Shown: piece after piece, positions 26,501 through 38,157 of the stretch
How positions within the stretch are numbered: position 1 is the first letter of the stretch
Layout of the letters: every line of letters begins with the position of its first letter
Origin: Chamaecyparis obtusa
Lineage: Eukaryota > Streptophyta > Pinopsida > Cupressales > Cupressaceae
DNA: 64,000 nucleotides
Assembly: GCA_027943335.1 (NCBI GenBank)
Contig: BSBK01001119.1
Coordinates: 1,024,501-1,088,500 of the forward strand
Direction: 5' to 3'
Made by a program: the position numbers and the translations under genes
The notes under the pieces: model-generated
What the model saw: only the letters and a program-made list of their open reading frames with translations
Databases searched by the model: none
Told to the model about the DNA's origin: nothing

Positions 26501-29500
26501 CTATGCTATCGTCCTCTCACTTGCAGAAAAATGAAAGATAGAAAACAAGGAAGGCAATAAAAGTTCCAGAATGAGTTTTTGAGAATCTGTGAAATTCCTT
26601 AGAATAATGATCGACCCATTATTTATTTCCATTTTCGAAGTGGGGTCTTCCCCATGTTATGCTCAAACAAAGTTTTGATTGACTATGCTTAGGGAAGTCA
26701 GTATGCAGTCTAACTTCTTATCCTTTTGACTTGGAGTTAAATGCCCCCCCTAATTTGCTCCATGACTGGAGTGTTTATGTCTAGACTTGAGAACTGTAGG
26801 TGAATTTTTGAAAACTCTATAATAAATTTTTAGATTATTTAAACATTTATTATTATTATTAAATGGTTATTATAATTACTTTTTTTTAATTATATCATTA
26901 TCTAATATTTAATTTAGTATTATATTAATATATTGTATGTTAATTCATTTATTTTATAATTTATTGAATTAATACTTCTTTTACTTAATCATTGTCATCT
27001 AATAAGTGTTTTTCCTAGCTTAATGAATGAAGTGTATTTGTTAAGGAGAGGGATGCAACAGACTGGGGGATTGGGCAGTTGAGTTTGTTTGCACACATAT
27101 TGGAAGACATCCAATGAGATCAACTGAGAACTGGAACTCCAAAGGCATTGCATCCTTGAGGAGCTTAGTTGTTGTTATGCCCTCAAATTCCTCTAGGCTC
27201 TATCTACTTTGCAAACAGAAATTGTTGTCTGGGTTTTAGCTCATTTTTAGACTGGCAAGAACTGGTGCAAAAATTTAATACCTCAAGAAAGGTGAAGTTG
27301 ATCTTCCTTACTGCTTAGTTGAGCCTCTTTATGATTGAGCTCCTTGACATTCTGTTCAGCTTCTTCAACTTGCCATTGGATGTTCTGTTTGGAGGTAAGT
27401 GCTGCAGCCTCCATACTCTCAATTTGGTGTCACTGAATCTTGTACAACTAAGATTTCAATTCTACATCATCTGCTTACTGGCACAGAGAAAATAGCTCCT
27501 GAAACTAATTAGACACAATCTGCTGAGCATCAATTGAATGTTACAACTAGTATTAAATTAATCCACTATCTCTACACTGTGATGATCACTGTACAATGAG
27601 AAGGGCACTCATATCTGGAAGGCATATTTCTAGACATGTTAATTTACTTTGCCCTAGAACTGCTGTGCTTCTTCCTCTCTAGCTTGTCTGCTTTTAATTT
27701 TTCTACACTGGTTATACTGCCTGTAAACTATAATTGAGTTCTCTTTTAATTGATAATGCTATCTGCTTTTACTTGTCTGCTGTACTATCAGAGAATCACA
27801 GTACACTTACTAAACCCTTCTTAACAATGTGGCTTCAGTAAAGATTTGAATCGAGGTTGTATGTGTATGTTTAGCCTTCAGGTGTGCGGGGCGTGGACTC
27901 CCAAAACTTGGGTGTGTGGGTTGATGGTGTACCGTGTAGGTTGCATCTTGCTCTTCTCTCCAAACTTGGTTATGCAGTAATTCAATTGGAGAATTTGAAC
28001 ATAAAATTAACAAAAAAAATGTAATAAAAGAAAATAGTTGAAGAATCAAAATCTATGAAACCAAAAAACATTTCCTAGAATAAATAAATGATTTATTATG
28101 TCAAAAACCATGATCCAAATAAAATATGACATTAGCTGTAATATATAATATTAGAAATGTTAATGATTAAAACCATCCAAGTCACATATTAATGTAATAA
28201 GTAATAATTTTACATGATATATTATATAATATAATTGATTTAAATAATAAGTCATAAATTTAAACATGAAAGAGGTCTCTATGCTGAAGGAGGATTGCCA
28301 GCATCTAAAGCAGAAAGACCCTTCGCCACATCATTGTTATGCATAAACTGCTGAAGGAAATGCTCAATCAAGGTTGTTTAGGTGTGTGTAGTGTGTCAAA
28401 CAAACCCCTTATTTGCATCCAATGCATTTCATGTCAATTCCCAGACAAAAATCATGGCAAAAAGGGAAAAAGGAGAAGAAAGAGCAACTTCTTTTCCCCT
28501 TCGCAATGCTAGTGCTGTGATGGTTCCTGGATTCCCAGCTCATCCAACTTGTTGGGATTAAGGTGCCTCAACCTTAGGAGTCCCACGTGGATTTAATTTA
28601 ATTATATTTAATGGTCCTATGGATTTTTTTCAGAATGCATAGCTTACTTGTGGGGCCTGATGGGAGCTGGGTGCAATTAAATATTGAGCAGAGAAAGAGA
28701 GGTTGTGCCATGTGTCGCAAGGAGGGGTGTTTTGAGAAAAGAATTGCAAAGAAGTTCTAAGAAGATGTGGTTTTGCGACAAGTGGCTGCATAGTTTTATG
28801 TCTTTCTTTTGCACGATTTTGGGAAAGCAATTTGGTGGGACCAAATCTTTCACGCGGATAGACTTGGAGTAAAAATAGAAGTTCTAATTACACAAATAGG
28901 AATCTCTAATTACATGTTGACAATACATTGAATGTGGACACCTTTGAGAAGCTGTTTGTTTTTGCATTGTAAACTCTATAAATACAAGTGTTGCTAGAGG
29001 AGCTGTATGAGAGAGTTCATTTTACAGGGGTTATGTTGCTAGATTTTCTCTAGGATGGAGCAGGATGTAAATCTTTGTGTTATGGTTTAGAGCCTGAAGA
29101 TTGTATTCTAATTGTATTTTGTTGCTGAATGATACGACGGCTCTCTGTTTTTGGTGTGAGGTTTTTCACCTGAAAGGGTTTTCCCCTTGTAAATTCTGCG
29201 TTTTTCTATTTTCTTTGTTCTTTTTGTTTAATGATTCTGTATTGTTGAATCGTAATACACTCATGCCGCTGAGACTGTCTGATCTGACAAGATCTAAATT
29301 TGCAAGCACTTTCTTCTAAGGTTTTAATCGTGGGAAATAATCTGTGCCCGATTCTACTTTATGGCATAGTAGTATGTGTTTGTATCAGCATATTGTCATC
29401 TGTTTGTGAAGAAACAACAGATACTTGATGCACATACTGATCTCAGTTTTCTTTACTGGGATGCCCAATTTCCCTTCACAACTAAGGCTTCATGGCTTGA

Positions 29501-32273
29501 TTTTTGGTACCAAGTCTGTTTGATTTTGAGGCCAATAATTTCATAGTTAATGTTTGAATCTATGCTCCTGTTAAGTGTCTAAAAATCTATGTTAGTTTTA
29601 GAAGCGTCAGGTGTCAAAGATTTTTATGTTTGAACTTTGAAGTTAGATTTATTTTTATTTGAAAATGCTGCACCTGGTATATGATCAGTCATTAATTGGT
29701 ATTATTAATAATTAATGTATTACCATGTGCCTTGATAGTTCTAATATTAAAATATTTTGCCCCCTTATGTATTGTATTAAAATATTTTGTCCCCTTATGT
29801 ATTGAAGTTTTTCAAGCACTTCTAGTGTTATCCCTTAGCTCAAGAACTCATGCTTCACCACAATGTGGTAGACTCAATTGTGACTTGGTTCGGTGGCTTG
29901 GCAAAAATCTCGGCAACTGAAAAAGTACTTAAATCTTTCTTAAAAATACATAAATATTATTCAAAATACAATTAACAATATATCTAATGTGTTTGTAAAA
30001 CATGGGGAAGCATTTTCCATTTTCTATTAGTTTTGAATACTAAAATAGTACAATAGTGCATCAATATGCAATACAACAGCCAAAAAATATGATATATCAA
30101 ATGTGTTTAGCCTCGTGGACGTTACAACTTCTTCTTCTTCTTCTATTATGAGTCATGACAATCGAGGTTGTTTTGCTGTCCTGCAGCCCTTGTAGGTTGT
30201 TGGCTGTTAGGGTTTGAACTTTGAATCTTTATTTTGGCTTATGTTTGAAGTGTGAACTTTGTATCTCTTTCTATGCTCTCTATTTGGCATGAAATAAAAT
30301 TTTAGCATATTCTGTGCATTTTTTTTTTCACATCCGGCATCCCTGCCACATCCAACAAGTACGAATTAAGAGACTTGCTGAGTACTCATAATGGGTAAAT
30401 GGGCTAACAACTTGTTTTATATGCTGACTCACAAGTTAGTTAAACTGAAGTACTCTCCAAGTTTTCAAACTATGTTATATCCACAAGGAGTAATTGGGTC
30501 AAACTTCCCACCAGGCTTCTGCATGAAATTCGTTAATTCTTAGTTATTAAGAAATGTAGTCAACTTGTTGAGATGTTTGAATACTAGGATTCAAATGTTT
30601 TGGAAACAAAAATTTTCATCTTAAAATTTATGGAAATATTTTATTAAATTGAACAAAGCCAATCAAGGTATTTCTTGAATGGTTTGCTTTTGTTAAGTGG
30701 AAAAATGCGTTTAAACTTTTAAGCATCTGCATGTGGTAATAATTTTAAAGGTAATCTCTTTTGTGTTTATTGTAGGGCAGTTTATTGCTTATCTAATTTC
30801 TTATTGTGAACTTTCCTTTTGCTCATTGAATATTCTACATAGGTTGTTGCTGTCAAGCAACTTGACAGAAATGGGCTTCAAGGGAACAGAGAATTTCTTG
30901 TTGAAGTTTTAATGCTAAGCCTTCTTCATCATGACAATCTTGTTAACCTTATTGGTTATTGTGCTGATGGTGACCAAAGACTTTTAGTCTATGAGTATAT
31001 GCCATTGGGGTCACTGGAAGATCATCTGCATGGTATGGATCTCTGATAGACAGTCTATTCGGGCAGTTTAGTACGATGAGATTCATGTCAATGCTTTAGT
31101 TCTTTTGTTGTTATTATAGAGAAAAGAAACAAGTTTTCTATAATAAATGTATACAACTAAAAATTCAATTGAAATTAAAGGGCAGTAACCTGGCTTTTGC
31201 AGATCTTCAACCAGGCAAGGAGCCCTTGGATTGGAAAACTAGAATGAAAATTGCTGCAGGTGCTGCTAAAGGGTTGGAGTACTTGCATGACAAAGCCAAC
31301 CCACCAGTGATTTATCGAGATCTGAAATGCTCCAATATCTTGCTGGATGAGGGATATCATGCCAAATTATCTGATTTTGGTTTAGCCAAACTTGGTCCTG
31401 TGGGGGACAAGACTCATGTTTCTACTCGTGTAATGGGAACATATGGGTACTGTGCACCAGAATATGCAATGACTGGTCAGTTGACAATAAAATCAGATGT
31501 GTACAGTTTTGGGGTTGTTTTATTGGAACTAATCACTGGTAGGAAAGCTATTGATAATTCGAAGTCAGCAGGGGAGCACAATCTTGTTGCTTGGGTATGT
31601 TTTGCCTATCCTCTATTTATTCTTTTGATTGTTTGCACACTCTAAATGCTAGATTGTATTCAGTAATAGATGGATAATTCCTAGACATTGTTTACATCAA
31701 ATAGAAGAACACTGCTTGCATTATATTTGTTTTAGTGGAAGGATTCTAGATTGCTCAATTTGTGTGGGCATAAAATCTCTCTCATCTTGAAAATTGAGAT
31801 CTTGTATTGGGCATGTTGTTTTTGGTGGGTTTTTTCAGGCACGTCCATTGTTCAAGGACCGGAGGAAGTTTCCGCAGATGGCTGATCCATTGCTCCAAGG
31901 GCATTATCCTATGAGAGGCTTGTATCAAGCACTTGCTGTTGCAGCAATGTGTGTTCAGGAGCAAGCTACAATGCGTCCACTGATTGCTGATGTAGTGACT
32001 GCTCTCACCTATCTTGCATCACAGACATATGATCCTGTTACAAATCCAGCTCAAAGTACGCGTCTTTCTCCTCCCACACCTCCTCGAGGAAAAAAGGATA
32101 GCGAGAAGAAGTTGAGTGGTGGATCTGATAAAAAAAATGCTAGAGTTAATAGCCGTGTAGGTATTGGTTCTCCATCTATACATGCTCAGGGTTCTCCAGA
32201 TCAAAATTCACCAGTATGTGAAGCTAAAACACGAAAAGAAAGTAGAAGCGAAAGGAAGCGGAATAATACTTAG
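17483..32273 (+). CDS. PBS1-like (PBL) receptor-like cytoplasmic kinase, 5 exons, 439 aa
   Basis: A serine/threonine kinase that acts at the plasma membrane and relays signals from immune or growth receptors. Exons 17483-17591, 18110-18303, 30843-31032, 31203-31594 and 31839-32273 join in frame to 440 codons including TAG. The N-terminus MGWFSC offers Gly2 for myristoylation and Cys6 for palmitoylation. Kinase landmarks: GEGGFG 84-89, Lys106 in VAVKQ, Glu122, YRDLKCSN with Asp204, DFG 222-224, APE 249-251. The activation loop has GDKTHVS from 232. The C-terminal tail after about 375 is Ser/Pro/Lys-rich. By sequence it is nearest to the PBS1/PBL7 group, but it lacks the SEMPH motif of Arabidopsis PBS1 (it has NSKSAGEH there), so the gene name is left open. 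No stop or frameshift: probably functional. Confidence 0.93.
18110..18303 (+). CDS. Kinase exon 2
   Basis: Acceptor TTGTTGCAG|AG. Residues 37-101: a basic linker, then [14 protein letters not shown] and the glycine loop [11 protein letters not shown]. The donor is the weak CAA|GTGATT. Read-through would end after six further codons. The junction is fixed by family sequence (GQ|VVAVKQ). Confidence 0.85.
19469..19854. repeat. 19-bp direct repeats flanking the 5S-derived insertion
   Basis: TGATAAGTAGGAGATATTT at 19469-19487 and TGATAAGTATGAGATATTT at 19836-19854 match at 18 of 19 bases. They enclose 348 bp that contains the 5S fragment. Long target duplications of this kind are left by LINE-driven insertion; LTR elements leave 4-6 bp. 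No poly-A tail is evident. Confidence 0.55.
19657..19731 (-). pseudogene. 5S rRNA-derived fragment
   Basis: The minus strand carries the 3' two thirds of a 5S rRNA gene. It has AGTTAAGCACACTCGAGC (the internal A-box region), then GAGTAGTACTGGGATGGGTG and ACCTCCCGGGAAGTCC (the C-box region). About 85% of the bases agree with plant 5S rRNA as I know it. The 5' 45-50 bases are not recognisable, so this is not a working gene. It may come from a Cassandra-type element, whose LTRs carry 5S sequence, or from a 5S-headed SINE. Confidence 0.8.
22005..22670. repeat. Tandem duplication of about 330 bp
   Basis: Two units, about 22005-22335 and 22336-22670, each start in a CA-repeat followed by CATATA. 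Each then reads through GGGTAAAGGAAAATTG-like sequence, CTCCCAAATATATGT and GTTGTATCATGCAAGG. The second unit runs into the full LTR of the intronic gypsy element. The first stops inside the corresponding LTR sequence, so the duplication took in the LTR edge after insertion. Confidence 0.75.
22503..23133 (-). repeat. 3' LTR of the intronic gypsy element
   Basis: Starts TGTAGTGATGCTTGAG and ends CACTACTATACA on the plus strand, paralleling 25590-26202 throughout. It contains the tRNA-Phe-like segment at 22870-22934. Confidence 0.7.
22870..22934 (+). repeat. tRNA-Phe-like segment inside an LTR (copy 1)
   Basis: GGATAGCTCA (A box, D arm) is preserved, then AGGAGAGTGCTAGATTGAAG, agreeing with the 5' two thirds of plant tRNA-Phe including the GAA anticodon. 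The T arm and acceptor end are lost. It is not a functional tRNA. Confidence 0.7.
23570..24223 (-). pseudogene. gypsy integrase remains (intron 2)
   Basis: The integrase core piece reads [13 protein letters not shown] and [10 protein letters not shown] at 24223-24008, containing one of the catalytic acidic positions (SDRD). After stops, the C-terminal domain appears about 23735-23570 with [18 protein letters not shown] and EPFEVLEKI. It inserts retroelement DNA in active relatives. Here it is fragmentary and dead. Confidence 0.75.
24450..25400 (-). pseudogene. gypsy gag remains (intron 2)
   Basis: An N-terminal piece at 25391-25203 is acidic ([18 protein letters not shown]). Near 24530-24470 a zinc knuckle reads [13 protein letters not shown], the nucleic-acid-binding Cys/His motif at the gag C-terminus. 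The frames between are broken. Confidence 0.65.
25574..25587 (-). promoter_or_regulatory. Primer-binding site, initiator tRNA-Met type
   Basis: Minus strand TGGTATTAGAGCAA, one change from the TGGTATCAGAGC standard. It is two bases inside the LTR and fixes the element on the minus strand. Confidence 0.75.
25590..26202 (-). repeat. 5' LTR of the intronic gypsy element
   Basis: Starts TGCAGTGATCTGTGAC and ends CACTACTATACA. The primer-binding site lies two bases inside its left edge. It contains the better preserved tRNA-Phe-like segment at 25938-26008. Confidence 0.75.
25938..26008 (+). repeat. tRNA-Phe-like segment inside an LTR (copy 2)
   Basis: From 25955 to 25981 about 27 consecutive bases agree with plant tRNA-Phe(GAA) from the D loop through the anticodon arm (GGGAGAGCGTCAGACTGAAG, then ATCTGAA). 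The anticodon GAA is at 25972-25974. The D-arm start is damaged here but intact in copy 1, while the anticodon arm is better here. The T arm is unrecognisable, so it is not a tRNA gene. Confidence 0.75.
28550..29340 (+). repeat. Copia-type LTR, solo or truncated (intron 2)
   Basis: Starts TGTTGGGATTAAGG. TATAAATA is at 28978-28985, and the phrase GTGAGGTTTTTCACCTGAAAG with GGGTTTTCCCCTTGTAAA, frequent in plant copia LTRs, is at 29155-29195. The right edge is not clear; no closing AATCCCAACA is seen. It lies in the sense direction of the kinase gene, so its promoter and polyadenylation signals could act on the host transcript. Confidence 0.6.
29745..29804. repeat. Two-unit 30-bp tandem repeat
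   Basis: TATTAAAATATTTTG followed by (C/T)CCCCTTATGTATTG occurs twice back to back with one mismatch. Confidence 0.85.
30843..31032 (+). CDS. Kinase exon 3
   Basis: Acceptor CTACATAG|GTTG. Residues 102-164 plus one base: the catalytic Lys106, helix-C Glu122, and the [15 protein letters not shown] hinge region. Donor CATG|GTATGG. Confidence 0.9.
31203..31594 (+). CDS. Kinase exon 4
   Basis: Acceptor TTTTGCAG|AT. Residues 165-295: catalytic loop, DFG, the activation loop with GDKTHVS, APE and [16 protein letters not shown]. Donor TGG|GTATGT. Confidence 0.92.
31839..32273 (+). CDS. Kinase exon 5 and stop
   Basis: Acceptor TTTTTCAG|GC. Residues 296-439: the end of the kinase lobe ([26 protein letters not shown]) and a disordered basic tail ending ERKRNNT, stop TAG at 32271-32273. 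Confidence 0.92.
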   Translation, partial: ARPLFKDRRKFPQMADPLLQGHYPMRGLYQALAVAAMCVQEQATMRPLIADVVTALTYLASQTYDPVTNPAQSTRLSPPTPPRGKKDSEKKLSGGSDKKNARVNSRVGIGSPSIHAQGSPDQNSPVCEAKTRKESRSERKRNNT

Positions 32274-33641
32274 CATCATGTGGTTCGAATTGGCTGAAGA
32301 TTCTGAGTTGTATTTCAAATTCTTGTATAGTTTTCTTCTTGTCACTTTCAGGTGTGCATTTCGGCGGTTTCTGTGGTTGGTTCAGAAACAGTGCAATCCA
32401 TGAGTATACTCTTGTATTGTTTGCAATGAGCTCCTGTTCTTGGTTGCAAATTTCATTCCTTGTGCCCAAAATTCAAAGGAACCATACTTGTGTAGAATTA
32501 CTTTTTCAAGCTGAGGCAGAAGCTGAAGGAAAGATTTTGAGGTTGTGCACTTCTGTGCTTGGAGAGATGATGGAATCTGAGCAGGTGATATGTTACTTAA
32601 AAAATCTTTCTAGGAGAGCCACTTGAACGACTTTATACTGGCTCATGGAATGCTTATGATAGGTAATTAGTCAATGCAGGACACCCTATCTTGCCACAAT
32701 TGAACTGGAAGAATTCAGCTTCCCATCTCTGGCTGTACTGTTTCCTCTGTGTAGGGCAGGTCACTCTTTCTATGTACATGCGAGCATCCTGGAGGATTGT
32801 ATTTTGTTTTGAGCATTATTTTCCTCTCGAGATATATACTTTTCAATCCTTACATAGTGGACCCCATATTTCATTTAAGATATTATATGGTTTTCTCAAT
32901 CTTTTTCTTTTACATTTCTGGTTAAAGTACCCTATTGCAGGGCTGCAGGTTGATGTGATAACTCGAAGCTCTACCATATGATTCAGGTAACATGAACCTG
33001 CCTAGAGTTATCCGTGTGTGTGCACATATATGAAATTGTTGAACTTCAAAGGTACGATATTAATACTGATCCCCATTTTTTTGTTATGTCGATCCTAATC
33101 CCTTATCCATTTATGCACTACAAGTACATAGTGATTTAATATACATGAAAATTTGAAGACAAACCAATGAAGTTGCACAAAGCTAGTTTTTCTCCATTCT
33201 GTTGATTTCAACTCCTCAAGCATTGATGGATGTGATTGATAAGGGGTGCTTGGTAGCATTCTCACAATGTTTTCGAACATGCTGGCCGTTTAATATGAGA
33301 TGAGCGAATTGTCATGGTCTGGCTAGAACATCTGAATAATGAGTTTCAGAAAGTGTCCCATATATTTAGAATTGGTCCAAGTGATTTATTATTATGCTGT
33401 TTTTGGTTACTAGTCTACCTCAATTGGGAATTTTTATATTGTGTTGTTAAATTCATAGAAGCAGATATCTTTAAAATATTGCTATATTCCGATATATCTT
33501 TTCTTGGCAGGGTTCTGTAGTTTTTTTTGAAAATAATGCGAGTTTTTAAAAATATCATTAACTGAAATTGTCACCAATATAAACTATTGGTGTTATGTCA
33601 CTGATAATATATCACAGTAAATTGTTTTTTCTTTTCAATAG

Positions 33642-33683
33642 AAGCATCAGACCTGCAAGTTTAAGCATCAGACCTGCAAGTTT
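33642..33683. repeat. Perfect 21-bp tandem duplication
   Basis: AAGCATCAGACCTGCAAGTTT occurs twice with no spacer and no mismatch, so the event is recent. Confidence 0.95.
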
Positions 33684-34576
33684 TTGGTCATTCTACTCGA
33701 ACTTTTATAAATGGGTTATACACCTTGAATGGTATAAGTAATTGTTAAGATTTCTAGCTACCATTATTGAATACTAATAGCAGTGAAATCTGTTGCCAAG
33801 GGACTACAACAATTATTGCTACCATTATTTCAGAAATGAACATCGTTATCTACAATTGTGAACACACCTGATGTAATTGGGTGTGAAACCTTGTGAAAAG
33901 GGTACATGACTTGCCTTTGATAACATCAAACAATGCTGTCATTGTTCATGATTCGTGTGCATAATCATTAGTTGACAAAACTGTAAAGTGATTTTGCCAT
34001 CCATTGACTTTTCAGTAGTATTGTTGCATCACCAGATGTTAGCTCTGTTGCTGACTTGCTGTCATTTCTACTTAGCTATGGATATTGTTGTTATTTAATT
34101 TGTAAAATGGTTATAGATTGAGGTAATTATTTGGGAATTTTTGTCGTTACAGATCATCTGTTAATGATTTGGTACATGTTGAGATTGTTGTCATCATTAT
34201 TGTCTTTCGACATGTCTCCTTTTGTGATTAGTAATCTTCTTATGATTACTGATCAGTAAGTAGCATTTTGTCATCATTGTGACCTGTACATTCTTGATTA
34301 GTCTGGTGTTCGGTAGCATCTGTGTGAGTATTGTGATCAATTAGTATTGGCATCAATAGTGTTGTCAACTTTATAAGAAATATTGCCAATCAAATTGATT
34401 ATTATAAATAATTTTTAGACAGGACATTGCTGTCTGGAAATGCCACGTGTGAATGTTGACACTGCTGTAAACTTAAGAGGTAGTTGAAGAGGTCAGGAGG
34501 CTTTTGTTGTCAATTTTAGTTATGATTTTGTGTATAGTTTATTCTTTTAACTTGACAGCTAATGAGAATGGTAGGA

Positions 34577-34950
34577 TTAACAAGTTGTATTCACCTTAGT
34601 TGCATTTTTATTGCATTAGAGATTCTTTATCATTCTGGCAGAGTTATTTATTAACAATGTTAAAGAAATTTATGTTACTATTATCTGTAATTGGTGATGT
34701 CAAAATTTAATGAGAAAAATTTATATTTAGATTCATGACATATACCATGTTTACTTTCACTTTACTTATTTAACGAGTTGTATTTACCCTAGTTGCATTT
34801 TATTGCATTAAAGGTTCTTTACCATTCTGGCAGAGTTATGTGTTAACATTGTTAAAGGCATTTATGTTGCAATTATCTGTAATCGGCAGTCTCAAAATTA
34901 ATGATAAAAAATGCATATTTAGATTCATATGTATACCATGTTTACTTTCA
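34577..34950. repeat. Tandem duplication, unit about 190 bp
   Basis: Units start TTAACAAGTTGTATTCACC and TTAACGAGTTGTATTTACC. Both contain CATTCTGGCAGAGTTAT, TTATCTGTAAT and ATACCATGTTTACTTTCAC in the same order. Confidence 0.85.
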
Positions 34951-37900
34951 CTCTGCTCCTCTCTGTGATTAGGATGGCTTTACATGTAAAAACCCCAGCA
35001 AACAAAAACTACTGCATTTTTTTGGGTTCTCGATATTTTTCTGATTTTTCTTTCCAATGATATCCCAAGAAATTGAAAATATATTTATCTTTTAGGATGA
35101 TGAAAAATTCTCGAGAAATGCATGTGTTCTGGCATGTTGCTAGCTGATCATTGCCTCAAGCAATGTACTTTGTGATGGTGTGCGAGCCATCTGTAGTTTG
35201 GTCAATTATATGTGCTTAGATTGTCATTAGATGACATGAAATTCATCCCAAGTTAAAACATCTTGCGTATGTTATCGAAAGCTGTGATTTTGATCTTTCC
35301 GGTCAGAACTTGAAAAGTTGAAATGTTTTTTAAATTGAAGTCTTCTTAGCTACAAAGTAGAGCATATTTTTTAGTTTGAACTTGAGGAAATCTGCTAAAT
35401 TGTTCAACTTTATCTAGACATGTAGCTTCGATTTGTGTCAAAATTATTTTGTATGCATGCTAACCAAAGCTACGATTTTGATCTTTCCACTTATGACTAA
35501 ATGATTTTTAATTAAAGTCTTCTTAGCTACAGAATAAATGCATATTTTTCAGTATATAGTGCACTAAATCTGCCACAGTTTTGTTTGAAGAACATTGATC
35601 TTGCTTTCTAGATCGTTAGCTTTGGCTTTTGTTATGTGGTAAATCTGATTCTCCCTCAGCAATGTACTTCGAAATGGTGTGTCTCAACTAATTACAGCTT
35701 GGTCAATTATGTGTGACCATCTCATTAAATGGTATGAAATTTGGCAGAAGTTATCTTTAAAAGGCTTATAAAAATTATGTTCTAGATGGTGCTTTTTAGA
35801 GATTTTCCATGTTGCGATTTATAGCATTCATATATAATTCATTGTTCCCGTGGTAAACTGATTGTCTCTTTAGAAATATACTTTGAAATGGCCTGACAAT
35901 TTATTTTAGCCTGGTCAGTTGTATATGCTTGACTGTTGTTAAATTGTAGGAAATTTGTCTCAAGATATCTTTAAAATGCTTAGAAAGATAATGTTCTAGA
36001 TTCATTTTAAGAGATTGATGTCTTCGATATTCTGATTTATCACATTCCATCCACAATTCATTTTTGTCATCTTAAGCTAGGCTATTTCTTTAGAAGAATG
36101 ATTTTTGCAAAGCACTCTCAGTTGCAAGGTACAACGGTATAATCACAGGCTTTCTACATTCTTTATAGGAGAATATTAGTGATTTTGGCAAATGCTATTA
36201 TTGCTGTTAATGTCATTTTGGGCATTATGTTACCTTTTTAATTTGCTAATTCAATGGTTTTTAGAAAGGTCAGAATTCAAAGAATAAAATAATGAGTCAT
36301 TATAGTTTATGGTAGTTGGATGGCATTACTTGAAACATTTTGGAGGTTTAAACCCATTTTTTAAAACACTTTCCATATTTTCTGTTGAATGCTTATTAAC
36401 TAATTTGTTTTGGTAAGTGAATCACAGTTATGATTTCAAATGTTAAAAGTGCATGATAGCATCCATTTGTTGATGTGCTTGATGAATCAGTATCTGGTAC
36501 ATTTAGTGATTGATTTGTGATAAAAATATATTATAGCATAAGAGGCTTTTAATCAAGAAGCATGTGATATTGTACTACTAATGGTGGTAGGATGCCGATA
36601 ATTGTTTACACACCTCAATTCAATACATATGCAGGATTAATTACAAGATTCTAGACCATGGAAACTGTTAGGATGAAAGTGAAGAAGCTATATAGAGTTT
36701 TGACATGGAAATGAGTTTAGAACAGTTCTCAGAGTTGTAGTAAATCAGACAAAATACTAGTTCAAAGTGGGGATTATTCTTCTAGAAAAAAACAAAAGGA
36801 ATTAGGTGAAAACATATGACAAGGAGTCTGAGGGATAAATAACACTGCATTCAGGAATTGATGTGATTTGTGATGTCTAAAATTTATGGAGCACAAAAAC
36901 ACAAAGGCAAGGCAATAAATTATTTGTTTCAATTGCTACACTAAATGACAAAGTAACACATGCTAGCACAGGAGGAGTTCTTGTTATGCATGACAACGCT
37001 AGACATGCATTGTACATGCGTGGGATACATCATGAAAAGCGTACAAAGTTACAACTCTTAACATTTAGTTGTATGAAGGTTGGCATGCATCATGATGTAG
37101 CATGTTTGGAATTCGTAATGATTTAGTCTAGTCATGTTAATTATTGGTTAGAAAAAATGTATAGAATTGCATTGGAGACGAGCATTGTATAGTACACTAT
37201 TTGTCTCGAGTGAACCTTACAACGAAGCACTTCACTCAATTTATTTCAAGATTATTTAAACCCTATATTGTACTTTTTGTCCTTCAATTTCTCCTTCCAA
37301 ATGTACAACCATTACATTTTTACAATTTTGTTACCTCTATATATATATCTTCAATGATACTATTTCTCACACGGGCATATCTAACTATGGTATGAAGCTA
37401 TTTGTTAAGTGGTTATATTTTTAATTGAACTGAGTAATTAGCCTCAAATGGTCATATATGTCAAAGTTAAATGATCTTTTAGTTAATAAAATATAATATC
37501 AAATTTCAATCAAATGATGAATTTTTAATGGCCATATTTGTTAATTGTGACCACTAACATATGAATATTAAGCTTTAGCACCTCTTATGTTTCTAATAGA
37601 TTGCCTTTTAAATATTTAAGTTTTGATACTCCCATTTAAAGTTCTATCCATAGTTGATCCCTCAACATAACTTTTGTCCTAATTTTTTTCAAGATAATCC
37701 CCTTTTATTTTAGGCGGCCTTCACAAATGTTCCTCTCAACTTTCTTTTAAGGGTACCTCCATATGGATAACATTTTAATGTAAGAAGAATACACACCTTT
37801 TAGGTTTTACAATCGTCAAGGGTTTTAGTCTAGTTTTTCTCTTAGTTTCTCTAGACTTCTACAAATGTCTTCTTAGAACTTGTCTACATAGTTGGCCAAT

Positions 37901-38082
37901 GATATTCTTACGTGTACTTTCCTTCAAAGAAAATTCGTTGAGGCCGAATGTTTTTCTAAGTTTTAACATTGCACATGAATATATTTCCCTTCAGTGAGAA
38001 TTATTTGAGGCACAATATTGTTCTAAGTTTGACATTGCACACAGGTTTTGTAAGTATTTATCACTTGATCATTAATCTATTA

Positions 38083-38157
38083 GAATTGGAGCATAGTTTT
38101 ATCAGGAAGAACTTTTTCTTGAATAAAGTGGATAGGAACTTCAATGTGCTTTATTCC
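38083..38157 (-). pseudogene. Copia RNase H C-terminal fragment
   Basis: The minus strand reads KHIEVPIHFIQEKVLPDKTML, the segment near the end of copia polyproteins that has KHID/E followed by HFIREK. Neighbouring sequence is too decayed to extend it. Together with 41119-41313 it indicates one minus-strand copia element split by the LTR at 38701-40181. Confidence 0.6.

Larger units (their letters stand above)
18304..30842 (+). other. Giant intron 2 of the kinase (12,539 bp)
   Basis: It separates the glycine loop from the catalytic lysine. Introns 1, 3 and 4 are 518, 170 and 244 bp. It contains the 5S-derived insertion, a gypsy element (22503-26202) and a copia-type LTR (about 28550-29340). 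Large transposon-filled introns are common in conifers. Parts with nothing recognised: 18304-19468, 19855-22004, 26203-28549 and 29341-30842. Within 19855-22004 there is a diverged direct repeat, with TGTGTTTTG blocks at 20658 and 20780, in a locally GC-richer patch. Confidence 0.85.
32274..38082. other. 3' flank of the kinase and intergenic DNA, no gene seen
   Basis: The first few hundred bases should hold the kinase 3' UTR; I see no clear AATAAA to end it. Beyond about 33300 the DNA is AT-rich and without credible coding sequence. It has decayed duplications: a perfect 21-bp doublet at 33642-33683, a pair of about 190-bp units at 34577-34950, and three diverged units at about 35155-35330, 35660-35760 and 35870-35990. 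These last share AATGTACTTYG, TTGGTCAATTAT and GAAATTYG motifs. Confidence 0.5.

Noticed and set aside
32339..32981. Open frames just after the kinase stop
   Set aside because: Most likely 3' UTR and flank; frames are short, overlap on several strands, and have no motif.
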